From contig NZ_FQXB01000001.1 of the NCBI RefSeq assembly GCF_900129845.1, positions 558,001 through 622,000 on the forward strand: a DNA stretch of 64,000 bases. The letters are read 5' to 3'. Source of the stretch: Cognatiyoonia sediminum (GTDB lineage: Bacteria > Pseudomonadota > Alphaproteobacteria > Rhodobacterales > Rhodobacteraceae). Position 1 is the first letter of the stretch; each line of letters starts with the position of its first letter. Position numbers and translations under genes: made by a program. Of this stretch, positions 26,432 through 34,718 are shown one piece after another. Under the pieces are notes generated by a model that worked only from the letters and a program-made list of their open reading frames with translations, searched no databases and was not told the origin of the DNA.

Positions 26432-26779
26432 TTATTGTCGTGAGCAGCATCCTGTCAGAAGGATAGGAGACTCTCCGCGCTGTGTGAGTATTTGGAGTTC
26501 ATACTCTTCGGTGCCGCACTGCCGATTATGCAAAATGATAATGGCACTGTCGCGCGGTCCAACTAATGTGGCGGCTTTCGGCCATTCTACCCCTTCAGCG
26601 GTGGATTTTTGCGGGACTTGGAGATCGCTCTCGCGATCCAAAAACGCAAAGCGGGCTGTTTCCTCATCATAACTCAGCGTCCAATCGGGATTGGTGCCGG
26701 AACATTCCAAAGCAAGTGTTTCGGAAGAAACGACTGTAGGAATGGCGCATAAGATTATGATAAGGCGGATTATTCCCAT
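26432..26779 (-). CDS. Small exported cysteine-containing protein, unknown function
   Basis: A 115-residue protein with a signal peptide of about 19 residues ([19 protein letters not shown]). The mature part begins [17 protein letters not shown] and has a C-x-G-T-x-P-x-W pattern seen in several small periplasmic proteins; further cysteines are in NRQCGTEE and TGCCSRQ at the end, so disulfides are likely. The ATG at 26779 overlaps the end of guaA by 10 bases, so it is probably read from the guaA transcript. I cannot assign a function. Confidence 0.65.
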   Translation of the reverse strand: MGIIRLIIILCAIPTVVSSETLALECSGTNPDWTLSYDEETARFAFLDRESDLQVPQKSTAEGVEWPKAATLVGPRDSAIIILHNRQCGTEEYELQILTQRGESPILLTGCCSRQ

Positions 26780-28329
26780 TCAATCGTGCCCGGAGGCTTG
26801 CTCGTGATGTCATAGGTTACACGGTTAATCCCTTGCACCTCGTTTATGATCCGAGTGGCGGTTTCGCCAAGGAATTCATGGCTAAACGGATAATAATCCG
26901 CCGTCATGCCATCAACAGAAGTCACCGCGCGTAGTGCGCAGGCATAATCATAGGTGCGGCCATCGCCCATGACGCCAACGGTACGCACGGGAAGGATCGC
27001 AACAAAGGCCTGCCAGATCTCATCATAGAGGCCATGTTTGCGAATCTGATCGATATAGACCGCATCGGCCTTGCGCAAAATTTCGAGCTTTTCTCGCGTG
27101 ATTTCGCCCGGGCATCTGATCGCAAGGCCAGGTCCAGGGAAGGGATGGCGACCGATGAACGACGCAGGCAGGCCAAGTTCGACGCCCAGCGCGCGGACTT
27201 CGTCTTTAAAAAGTTCCCGGAGAGGTTCGACGAGTTTCAGGCCCATTTTTTCTGGCAAACCGCCGACGTTGTGGTGGCTTTTGATCGTGACCGATGGCCC
27301 GCCGGAGAAGCTGACACTTTCGATAACATCAGGATAAAGCGTGCCTTGGGCGAGGAATTCCGCGCCTTCAATCTCATTGGCGTATTTCTGGAATACATCA
27401 ATGAAGAGCTTGCCGATGATTTTCCGCTTGGTTTCAGGATCAGACTGACCTTCCAATTCGCCCAAGAATAGTTCCTGTTCCTCGGCATGGATCACTTGCA
27501 GGTTCATGTGATCACGGAACATCGACAAGACTTCTTCTGCTTCGTTCAGGCGCAAAAGGCCGTGATCCACAAAGACGCAAGTGAGCTGACTGCCAATGGC
27601 CTCGTGAAGTAAGGCCGCAGCGACGGAACTGTCCACGCCGCCAGACAGTGCACAGATGACTTTCTTATCGCCAACTTGCTGGCGGATCGCTTCAATCGCC
27701 TGCTCGCGATAAGCGCCCATCGTCCAGTCGCCAGTAAACCCAGCGAGCTTGATGAAGTTCTCGTAGAGTTTGGAGCCGTTCGGTGTGTGATGCACTTCCG
27801 GGTGAAACTGAACAGCATAGAATTGGCGCGAGACATCAGCCGTGATGGCAAATGGTGCGTTGGGAGAAGTCCCAAAAACCTCAAACCCTGGCGCGATCTC
27901 TGAAACATGGTCGCCATGGCTCATCCAGACCTGTTCTTTGTCGTCTTCGAACCAGCCTTCCAACAGGTCCAAAGACCCTTCTGGTGTCACATAGGCGCGG
28001 CCAAATTCTGCTGTTCCTTCGCCGCTGACAACTTTGCCGCCAAGCTGCGTCATCATAGTTTGCTGACCGTAGCAGATGCCCAAGACTGGCATGCCAAGGT
28101 CAAAAAGCGATTGTGGAGCCCGTGGCGACCCTTCACGTGTCACACTGTCGGGGCCACCTGAAAGAATGACAGCCTTTGGTGCAAAGTCCGCAAGGAACGC
28201 GTCGTCGACACTCTGATAGGGGTGGATTTCGCAGTAGACTGATAGCTCACGCAAGCGGCGGGCAATCAGCTGAGTAACTTGGCTGCCGAAGTCAATGATC
28301 AGCAGGCGTTCATGTGTCTGGTTTTCCAT
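26770..28329 (-). CDS. guaA: GMP synthase (glutamine-hydrolysing)
   Basis: Converts XMP to GMP with ATP and glutamine. The class I glutamine amidotransferase domain (residues 1-195) has the nucleophile in LGICYGQQ and the [10 protein letters not shown] segment; the ATP-pyrophosphatase P-loop [10 protein letters not shown] follows, and the dimerisation domain ends with the conserved PGTIEWE. The 519 residues are normal. Guanylate kinase, the next enzyme in the pathway, is encoded at the right edge of the window. Confidence 0.97.
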   Translation of the reverse strand: MENQTHERLLIIDFGSQVTQLIARRLRELSVYCEIHPYQSVDDAFLADFAPKAVILSGGPDSVTREGSPRAPQSLFDLGMPVLGICYGQQTMMTQLGGKVVSGEGTAEFGRAYVTPEGSLDLLEGWFEDDKEQVWMSHGDHVSEIAPGFEVFGTSPNAPFAITADVSRQFYAVQFHPEVHHTPNGSKLYENFIKLAGFTGDWTMGAYREQAIEAIRQQVGDKKVICALSGGVDSSVAAALLHEAIGSQLTCVFVDHGLLRLNEAEEVLSMFRDHMNLQVIHAEEQELFLGELEGQSDPETKRKIIGKLFIDVFQKYANEIEGAEFLAQGTLYPDVIESVSFSGGPSVTIKSHHNVGGLPEKMGLKLVEPLRELFKDEVRALGVELGLPASFIGRHPFPGPGLAIRCPGEITREKLEILRKADAVYIDQIRKHGLYDEIWQAFVAILPVRTVGVMGDGRTYDYACALRAVTSVDGMTADYYPFSHEFLGETATRIINEVQGINRVTYDITSKPPGTIEWE

Positions 28330-28507
28330 GTGCTCAGTTACGCGCGCTCAGCGAGGGGTGCAAGGATTCGTAAGCAATTTGTTTTGACGTAGCGGATTGG
28401 CCCAAAAACGCACCCGATGTCGGTTTCACGCCCCAGATGGCGGATTAGGCGGATAGGTTTTCTGAAGCAGCGCTATCTCAGTTGCATACCAACAAACAGG
28501 AAGTCTG

Positions 28508-30058
28508 ATGTCGGAAGCTGCTGTAAGAACGGGTCGTCGTGGTCGGTCAGGTGGGGGTGCTGCGCGGCGCGCAGCCAGAACAGCCGTAAGCGTTGAAACT
28601 GCGAAATATATCGAACGCAATGTTCCAAATTACGAAGTTCTGACGGAAGATGCCCTTGCGGTGATCGAGGCGAATGCGGAAACCGTTCTTGCTGAGATCG
28701 GTGTTATGTTCGTCGATAATCCCGATGCGCTGGATCGTTGGAGAGACGCGGGTGCCGACGTTGAAGGCGAACGCGTTCGCATTCCTCGTGGTTTGGCCCG
28801 CCAACTGTGCAGCACCGCGCCCAGCCAATACACGCAATGCGCCCGCAATCCCGAACGCAATGTTGTCGTTGGTGGCAACAACCTCGTCCTTGCGCCGGTT
28901 TATGGACCTCCTTTCGTACGTGATGCTGAGGGCGGGCGTCGCTATGCGACAATGGAAGACTTCGAGAAATTCGTAAAACTCGGCTACATGTCGAAGTGGC
29001 TGCACCACTCCGGCGGGACAGTTTGCGAACCGACAGATGTGCCAGTGAACAAGCGCCACTTGGACATGTTGCTGGCGCATATGATCTACAGCGACAAACC
29101 GTTCATGGGCTCTGTGACAGAGCCAAGTCGTGCGCAAGACAGCGTTGATATGTGCAACATTCTGTTTGGCGAAGAGTTCGTTCAGCAAAACACTGTTATG
29201 ACCTCGCTGATCAACATCAATTCGCCGCTGACATTCGATAGCATCATGATGGGCGCGTTGGAGGTCTTTGCAAAAAATAACCAAGCCAGCATCATCAGCC
29301 CGTTCATCGTAGGCGGTGCAATGGCTCCAGTCTCGATCGCTGGGACCCTGACCCAAGCCATCGCAGAAGTCATGGCGGGCGTAGCCTATAGCCAAATCAT
29401 TCGCCCGGGTTCCCCTGTCGTTGCCGGTACATTCGTGACGTCGATTGACATGAACTCTGGCGCGCCAACTTTTGGAACGCCTGAGGCATCACACGTCACC
29501 TACGGCATGGGCCAATTGGTGCGCCGCTTGGGACTGCCATATCGTTCTGCTGGTGGCTTTACCGGATCGAAACTCCCCGATGCTCAGGCCGCTTATGAAT
29601 CAGCTAATAGCTTGAACATGGGTTTGTTGTCGGGCGTGAACTTCATGCTCCACGCATGCGGATGGCTTGAGGGTGGGCTGGTATCCTCTTTCGAAAAGTT
29701 CGTTATGGATGCCGATCAGCTTGGCACCTTGCACCAGTTCTCCAAAGGCGTTGAGATGAACGAGAACGGCCAAGCGATGGACGCGATTGAAGAAGTCGGT
29801 CCGGGTGGTCATTACCTTGGCTGCGCGCATACCCAAGCCAACTTCAAAGATGCATTCTGGCGCTCGGACCTTCTGGATTACAAGCCATTCGAGACTTGGG
29901 AAGACGAAGGTGCGCGCGACACAATGGCGCTTGCGACGGTTCGAGTGAAAACTCTTCTGGATACGTACCAACAACCGGCAATCGATCCTGAGATCGAAGC
30001 GAAACTGCGCGCCTACGTGGCTGATAAGAAGGCCTCAATGCCTGATAGCTTTACATAG
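28508..30058 (+). CDS. MttB-family (trimethylamine methyltransferase superfamily) protein, no pyrrolysine
   Basis: Belongs to the MttB/MtgB superfamily, which moves methyl groups from quaternary or tertiary amines to a corrinoid protein. After a basic N-terminus (RTGRRGRSGGGAARRAAR) the barrel covers the rest, with GGFTGSKLPDAQAAYE (near residue 350) and the C-terminal DSLHTL-like and GPGGHYLGCAHT segments. The frame reads through without an internal TAG, so it is a non-pyrrolysine member like glycine betaine methyltransferases. No corrinoid protein or reactivase is nearby. The 516 residues are normal; a TAGGAAGT-like site (ACAGGAAG) precedes the ATG. Confidence 0.88.
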   Translation: MSEAAVRTGRRGRSGGGAARRAARTAVSVETAKYIERNVPNYEVLTEDALAVIEANAETVLAEIGVMFVDNPDALDRWRDAGADVEGERVRIPRGLARQLCSTAPSQYTQCARNPERNVVVGGNNLVLAPVYGPPFVRDAEGGRRYATMEDFEKFVKLGYMSKWLHHSGGTVCEPTDVPVNKRHLDMLLAHMIYSDKPFMGSVTEPSRAQDSVDMCNILFGEEFVQQNTVMTSLININSPLTFDSIMMGALEVFAKNNQASIISPFIVGGAMAPVSIAGTLTQAIAEVMAGVAYSQIIRPGSPVVAGTFVTSIDMNSGAPTFGTPEASHVTYGMGQLVRRLGLPYRSAGGFTGSKLPDAQAAYESANSLNMGLLSGVNFMLHACGWLEGGLVSSFEKFVMDADQLGTLHQFSKGVEMNENGQAMDAIEEVGPGGHYLGCAHTQANFKDAFWRSDLLDYKPFETWEDEGARDTMALATVRVKTLLDTYQQPAIDPEIEAKLRAYVADKKASMPDSFT

Positions 30059-30242
30059 CCTGACGCTGTTTGCTGCTCTGTCGAAGTAATTCCGCTTCAG
30101 CCATTATTGCGGTTAAAATTTCTATGTGCCGTGCATAGGAGTAGAACGCCGCTTGGTCCCGTCTTTGTTGAGCTTGCTGTTTCTCCTCCTCCAGTAGGAG
30201 CAAGATCGCTTCTCCTGTCTTAGGAAGTTTCGTCACCCCCAA
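30051..30242 (-). CDS. Possible small helical protein, 63 residues
   Basis: An open frame convergent with the MttB-family gene and overlapping its end by 8 bases. It starts with TTG at 30242 or GTG at 30236, with only a G-rich run nearby as ribosome site. The predicted protein is strongly helical and charged (EAILLLLEEEKQQAQQRRDQ, then HIEILTAIMAEAELL). Codon use is unremarkable. It could be a real small gene or chance; no family recognised. Confidence 0.4.
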   Translation of the reverse strand: MGVTKLPKTGEAILLLLEEEKQQAQQRRDQAAFYSYARHIEILTAIMAEAELLRQSSKQRQAM

Positions 30243-30592
30243 AACGCGTGAGATATCTCTTTCTCTTTGATAACGTTCTAAGCCAATTCGGGCGGTTTGA
30301 ACTAGGAACTTTGGACGTTATAAAGTTAAGAGTAGGGAGTTCAAATCAAGCATCTTTGGCCCTCATTTAGAATCGTTGATTGAGCCTCTAGATTGCATGG
30401 CTGTTTATGGCGTTGCCTTTCTTCTGCTTTGAACGGGCGGAGCCTCTAACCTTGGTTAAAGGTTTTTCGAAAAGGTGTTCATCAAGCCAACTCGTTAAGC
30501 CCCCATTAATGAATACCCGTCAGGGTTGTGTCGTTTTCTAATTGGTCTTTTGGTAAAGTTTTGGGGGCATAGACAAATTCAGGGGACACTGG
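30243..30592. other. 350-base non-coding stretch before the DUF6456 gene
   Basis: More AT-rich than its surroundings and without a convincing gene. It holds a TAACC-TT-GGTTA inverted repeat (30447-30458) and a perfect TTAA-N7-TTAA box (30495-30509), listed separately. The length suggests a complex regulatory region for the downstream gene. Confidence 0.6.
30495..30509 (+). promoter_or_regulatory. CtrA-type binding box
   Basis: TTAA, seven bases (GCCCCCA), TTAA: an exact match to the core consensus of the alphaproteobacterial cell-cycle regulator CtrA. It lies 84 bases before the ATG of the DUF6456 gene, a normal place for direct control. The assignment is by consensus only. Confidence 0.55.
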
Positions 30593-31672
30593 ATGACATG
30601 CCAAGTTCATAGACCAGAACTCAATCTACCTGCATGGTTACCAACAGCTGCAGAAAACTACATTCAACATACAGTCATGGGGCAATCGATACGATCTGTC
30701 GCCCGACGAACCCGAAGTCATCCATCAACCGTTTTACGGCAAGTCCGAAGGTTGGAAGCAAAAAGAGATGACCCATTGATCGATGCGGCCTTCGATTCTT
30801 TTGCGTCTCGTTCACTTTCGTACACAAGTTATTTGGAAAAGGATGCTACCACTATGGCAATGCAGATTGAGGCTGCACCGACCTCGGATGTGACAGTTCT
30901 TCCACAACAAAAGATCGACAAAGATGGCCTATTCGCGCTTCGCCGATTAAGCGAACGAGGTGCGGTTCTAGCGGTTGCTCGCGATATGGAAACGGCAGTT
31001 GTTGTCAGAGATGATGACGAATGCGGCTCACTGCGAACAGCGGTTGTCGAAACCAGTGTGGCGCAAGCAATGGCGCTCCGAAATTGGATAAGTTGCAAGG
31101 ATCCAGACGCGCGAATTGCTAAATACTTTATTACGGCAGAGGGTAAGCGAGCCGTGAGAGAGCTGATTGCCGAGGAAGAGAATCGAGCCTGCAATTTCTC
31201 CGATAATCAAATGATTGGAGAAACCGCCAACAACACCGATGGGCGCAGTCGATACATCGTTGCAGAAAACCCCGTTATGTCCCTGTCTCGCAGGCGAGAT
31301 AAGACGGGGATTCCGTTCATAAGTCGTGAACAATTGGAAGCCGGTGAACGCATCCGTCAAGACTATGAGTTGAGCGGAATTGATGCCAGTACACTTCAGG
31401 AGCAAGGCGATTTTGACAGCAGCGATACCGATAGCCTTCACCACGGCGTTGCTGCCGCTCGTGCGCGGCTATCGACAGCTCTCAAAGAACTTGGTCCTGG
31501 ATTGGCGGACGTGGCTATTGAGTGTTGTTGCCTTCAGAATGGTATCGAAGTCACCGAGAAAAAGATGGGATGGTCTGCCCGATCAGGAAAAGTAGTGCTG
31601 CGGATCGCGCTTACGCGATTGATCCAGCACTACAAAAGGACCGAAGGCAAGTTCGCTCCCATGATCGGATAA
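30593..31672 (+). CDS. DUF6456 regulator, candidate GafA (activator of gene transfer agents)
   Basis: Cytoplasmic DNA-binding protein of 359 residues. Residues about 15-60 contain a helix-turn-helix (MGQSIRSVARRTRSHPSTVL, then RQVRRLEAKRDD). A variable middle follows; the C-terminal 130 residues match DUF6456 (RRRDKTGIPFISREQLEAGE, then LADVAIECCCLQNGIE and MGWSARSGKVVLRIAL), whose last part reads like sigma-factor region 4. This two-part layout and the CtrA box upstream fit what I recall of GafA of Rhodobacter capsulatus, the direct activator of its gene transfer agent. That identity is inference; no GTA structural genes are in this window. AGGGGAC precedes the ATG. Confidence 0.75.
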   Translation: MTCQVHRPELNLPAWLPTAAENYIQHTVMGQSIRSVARRTRSHPSTVLRQVRRLEAKRDDPLIDAAFDSFASRSLSYTSYLEKDATTMAMQIEAAPTSDVTVLPQQKIDKDGLFALRRLSERGAVLAVARDMETAVVVRDDDECGSLRTAVVETSVAQAMALRNWISCKDPDARIAKYFITAEGKRAVRELIAEEENRACNFSDNQMIGETANNTDGRSRYIVAENPVMSLSRRRDKTGIPFISREQLEAGERIRQDYELSGIDASTLQEQGDFDSSDTDSLHHGVAAARARLSTALKELGPGLADVAIECCCLQNGIEVTEKKMGWSARSGKVVLRIALTRLIQHYKRTEGKFAPMIG

Positions 31673-31687
31673 GTTAAGGGTTTGTTT

Positions 31688-31710
31688 GCGGCGGGATACT
31701 GCCCCGCCGC
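31688..31710. terminator. GC-rich hairpin between convergent genes
   Basis: A perfect 8-bp stem (GCGGCGGG / CCCGCCGC) with a 7-base loop between the DUF6456 gene (end 31672) and the aquaporin gene (end 31722). No good T tract follows on either strand, so it may act as a transcript-end stem and not a full intrinsic terminator. Confidence 0.4.
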
Positions 31711-31721
31711 AATGGTACCGC

Positions 31722-32411
31722 TTATGCGTCTTCAGCGCTCGTAAGACCCATCTTGAAGATGACACCAGCCAAAGCACCACCAACCAAAGGGGCAACAATA
31801 AACACCCAAAGATCGGAGAGGGCTTGACCACCCGCAAAGATCGCTGGCCCGATAGAGCGGGCAGGGTTCACCGATACGCCTGTAATGATGATCCCAACCA
31901 TATGAATGGCGGCAAGGGTCAAGCCAATCGCCAGACCCGCCATCATTGCTGGGGCATTTGCCTGCGTCGCACCTAGGATAACAGTGACGAATAGGAAGGT
32001 CGCAATGCCTTCGAACAAGAGCGCCGAGGTTAGGCCATACTCACCGGCGGTACCGGGACCATAGAGGTTCTGACCGAGGCCGGTAACCGCAATATCATAG
32101 CTTGGCTGGCCGTTCGCGATCATTAGCAATGCGAAAGCGGCGACAATGGCACCGATAATCTGGGCAATGACGTAAGTGACAAAAGCGGACGATTCCATCT
32201 TGCCCGCAAGAAGCACGCCAAGCGACACGGCTGGGTTCAGATGAGCGCCGGAAATGTTCCCGACAGAATAGGCGGCGGCGACAATTGCCAACCCGAAGGC
32301 AAAGGAAATGCCAAGCATTCCGATTTCATCCCCCATGAACACGGCGGCCCCGCATCCGAAAAAGACTAAGATAAATGTACCGATAACTTCTGCGAAAAAT
32401 GGTTTTGACAT
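31722..32411 (-). CDS. aqpZ: Aquaporin Z-type water channel
   Basis: Inner-membrane MIP-family channel for water. Six hydrophobic helices and two half-helices with the NPA motifs (GAHLNPAVSLG and VSVNPARSIGPA) are present; an arginine follows the second NPA as expected for water-selective channels. The start at 32411 (MSKPFFAEVIG) follows GGAGGG; an ATG 36 bases earlier lacks support. About 229 residues, normal. Could be a glycerol-permeable variant, but the short loops favour AqpZ. Confidence 0.93.
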   Translation of the reverse strand: MSKPFFAEVIGTFILVFFGCGAAVFMGDEIGMLGISFAFGLAIVAAAYSVGNISGAHLNPAVSLGVLLAGKMESSAFVTYVIAQIIGAIVAAFALLMIANGQPSYDIAVTGLGQNLYGPGTAGEYGLTSALLFEGIATFLFVTVILGATQANAPAMMAGLAIGLTLAAIHMVGIIITGVSVNPARSIGPAIFAGGQALSDLWVFIVAPLVGGALAGVIFKMGLTSAEDA

Positions 32412-32526
32412 ATTGGTGCTCCCTCCAAAGCGTTGCGCCGAGGACATGGCTACTCTTCCTCGGACGGTGTTGTTGTTATGACGGAAAAGTCATAGGTTAC
32501 GCAACGACACAACATGGGAAAAAACC

Positions 32527-33477
32527 GTGAGAGACCTCAAGATCCCGGCGCAGCGCCATCCAGAGAAAGCCAAGCGCCCCGACAATCCCCAGCCCAAAAA
32601 GCCTGAGTGGATACGGGTCAAGGCGCCGACGTCCGAAGGTTACAAGGAAACGCGCAACATCATGCGCGAGCATAAGCTGGTCACAGTGTGTGAAGAGGCC
32701 GGTTGTCCAAACGTTGGCGAATGCTGGAGCCAAGGCCATGCCACCATGATGATCATGGGGGAGGTGTGTACTCGTGCCTGTACCTTCTGCAACATCGCAA
32801 CCGGTAAACCGCCAGAGGCTTTGGACGTATTTGAGCCAGGTCGTGTGGCCGATGCGGTGAAGAAGCTGGGTCTGAACCATGTTGTGATTACTTCTGTTGA
32901 CCGTGATGATGTTGAAGATGGCGGGGCGGAACACTTCGCCCAGACAATCCGCGCGGTCCGCCGTCAATCTCCTAAGACAACCATCGAGATCCTGACACCA
33001 GATTTCATTCGCTGCGATGACAGCGCGCTTGAAGTGGTGGTTGCTGCGAAGCCCGATGTGTTCAACCACAACCTAGAAACGGTTCCGGGCTTGTACCCAG
33101 AGGTCCGCCCAGGTGCTCGCTATTTCCACTCTTTGCGTTTGCTTCAGCGTGTCAAAGAACTCGATCCGACAATGTTCACAAAGTCTGGCATCATGGTGGG
33201 GCTTGGTGAAGACAAGCAAGCCGTCATCCAAGTCATGGAAGACATGCGCGCGGCGGACATCGATTTCCTGACCATCGGTCAATATCTGCAGCCAACGCCA
33301 AAGCATCATGCGGTGGACCGGTTTGTCACGCCCGAGGAATTTGCGACCTACGAAAAGGCTGCCTTCGGTAAGGGCTTTTTGATGGTGTCAGCGACACCTC
33401 TCACACGCTCCAGTTATCACGCTGGCGATGATTTCGCACGTTTGAAGGCAGCGCGTTTGGCGAAACTGGGAAGCTAG
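32527..33477 (+). CDS. lipA: Lipoyl synthase
   Basis: Radical SAM enzyme inserting two sulfurs into octanoyl groups on lipoyl domains. It has both iron-sulfur motifs: the auxiliary cluster [12 protein letters not shown] and the radical [11 protein letters not shown]. The C-terminal serine segment (PLTRSSYHA) that binds the auxiliary cluster is present. The 316 residues are normal. The start is GTG at 32527. The gene ends 4 bases before the convergent small gene at 33481. Confidence 0.97.
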   Translation: MRDLKIPAQRHPEKAKRPDNPQPKKPEWIRVKAPTSEGYKETRNIMREHKLVTVCEEAGCPNVGECWSQGHATMMIMGEVCTRACTFCNIATGKPPEALDVFEPGRVADAVKKLGLNHVVITSVDRDDVEDGGAEHFAQTIRAVRRQSPKTTIEILTPDFIRCDDSALEVVVAAKPDVFNHNLETVPGLYPEVRPGARYFHSLRLLQRVKELDPTMFTKSGIMVGLGEDKQAVIQVMEDMRAADIDFLTIGQYLQPTPKHHAVDRFVTPEEFATYEKAAFGKGFLMVSATPLTRSSYHAGDDFARLKAARLAKLGS

Positions 33478-33480
33478 ACC

Positions 33481-33657
33481 CTAGATCCCATTTCTTCGGT
33501 GGTTATTTGGTGTCAGCGCCTCTGGCCAACCGAAAACCTGTTCATAGCCCCAAAGGGCTGCGCAGAGCAGGATAATCGCGAAGACCAGTTTGACGCGTCC
33601 CCAACTCGGCGGCGATTGGGCAAGCCGTTTGGCGCGAAGAAACCAGCGGGGGTTCAT
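33481..33657 (-). CDS. Small membrane protein, 58 residues, unknown function
   Basis: A short gene whose ATG overlaps the hpt stop (ATGA at 33654-33657), so translation is coupled. The product has a basic, aromatic N-terminus ([20 protein letters not shown]), one hydrophobic helix ([16 protein letters not shown]) and a short polar tail with GWPEAL. It is predicted to be a single-pass membrane protein with the N-terminus inside. I believe similar proteins occur beside roseobacter genes but cannot verify it. Function unknown. It stops 4 bases from the end of convergent lipA. Confidence 0.75.
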   Translation of the reverse strand: MNPRWFLRAKRLAQSPPSWGRVKLVFAIILLCAALWGYEQVFGWPEALTPNNHRRNGI

Positions 33658-34196
33658 TCGTCTAGGAACCGAACCTTACCGATATGTGGAAGGTTCCGAT
33701 TGCGTTGCGCATAGTCGATACCATAGCCCACGACGAATTCATCGGGAATTTCAAAACCTGTCCAATCGGCTTTGAAATCAACCTCCCGTCGAGCTGGTTT
33801 ATCGAGCAGCGCAATGGTTTTGAGGCGCGCTGGTGCCTTTGTGATCAGGTAATCTGTGACGTGGCTCAAAGTATGGCCGGTGTCGATGATATCTTCGACA
33901 ACCAGCACATCGCGCCCTTCAATGGCGCCGCGTAGGTCTTTGAAAATACGGACTTCACGGCTGCTTTCCATGGCATCCCCGTAACTCGACGCCTCCAGAA
34001 AATCGACTTCGACGGGTAAATCAAGCTCGCGAACCAAATCAGCGATAAAGACGAACGAGCCGCGCAAAAGCCCGACAACGACCAGTTTATCGGTCGTCTC
34101 AAACTCATCATGGATTTCTTTTGCCAATGCCTCCACCCGGGCTGCGATGGATTTTGCGCTGATCATTTCGTCGATCACATAGGGCTGTTGCGGCAT
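33654..34196 (-). CDS. hpt: Hypoxanthine phosphoribosyltransferase
   Basis: Purine salvage, forming IMP or GMP from the base and PRPP. The PRPP-binding motif [14 protein letters not shown] is at about residues 95-110, and the N-terminal [19 protein letters not shown] and C-terminal [20 protein letters not shown] segments are typical. The 180 residues are normal. It is followed by a coupled small membrane-protein gene. Confidence 0.95.
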   Translation of the reverse strand: MPQQPYVIDEMISAKSIAARVEALAKEIHDEFETTDKLVVVGLLRGSFVFIADLVRELDLPVEVDFLEASSYGDAMESSREVRIFKDLRGAIEGRDVLVVEDIIDTGHTLSHVTDYLITKAPARLKTIALLDKPARREVDFKADWTGFEIPDEFVVGYGIDYAQRNRNLPHIGKVRFLDE

Positions 34197-34274
34197 ATGG
34201 TCTGAATCCTAAGGGTTGATTTCCGCCGATAACTCTACGACATCAGGTGACGAAGTCCACGCGAAAGCATCCGA

Positions 34275-34718
34275 ATGCCTGCCCATCAAGAAACCCGTGT
34301 TCTGCCTTACACAGCCCAACAAATGTATGATCTGGTTGCAGATGTGGCCAATTACCCAAAGTTCCTACCATGGACAGCAGCCGCACGCATTCGCTCGGTG
34401 GACGAGAAGGGCGATCACGCGGTGATGTTGGCGGATCTTGTGATTTCCTTCAAAGTCTTCCGCGAAAGGTTTGGCAGCCGTGTCGTGCTTTGGCCGGAGC
34501 AACAGAAGATCGACACGAGCTATCTGGACGGGCCGTTCAAACACCTCGAGAGCACTTGGCAATTTAAAGACGTGGACGAGGGCTGCGAAGTGTCCTTCTC
34601 TGTCGATTTCGAATTCAAGAGCCGTCTTTTGCAGGGGGCGGCCGGCATGTTCTTCAACGAAGCGATGCAACGCGTCGTTCGTGCTTTCGAGGGACGGGCA
34701 AAAGAGCTCTATTCATGA
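34275..34718 (+). CDS. COQ10/RatA-like START-fold protein
   Basis: A 147-residue polyketide-cyclase/START-like protein, usually annotated as coenzyme-Q-binding COQ10 homologue or RatA. The typical start YTAQQMYDLVADVANYPKFLPW and the C-terminal amphipathic helix FFNEAMQRVVRAFEGRAKELY are present. In alphaproteobacteria and mitochondria the family helps ubiquinone reach respiratory complexes; the toxin role described for E. coli RatA is less likely. Its stop overlaps the MmgE/PrpD start (ATGA). Linkage with lipA is a common roseobacter neighbourhood in my memory. Confidence 0.88.
   Translation: MPAHQETRVLPYTAQQMYDLVADVANYPKFLPWTAAARIRSVDEKGDHAVMLADLVISFKVFRERFGSRVVLWPEQQKIDTSYLDGPFKHLESTWQFKDVDEGCEVSFSVDFEFKSRLLQGAAGMFFNEAMQRVVRAFEGRAKELYS

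Noticed and set aside
28547-29395. A 282-codon minus-strand open frame
   Set aside because: Antisense to the MttB-family gene, which has clear family motifs.
33499-33714. A 71-codon plus-strand frame in the lipA-hpt gap
   Set aside because: It is the shadow of the coupled 58-residue minus-strand gene, which has a better start and a membrane-protein design.
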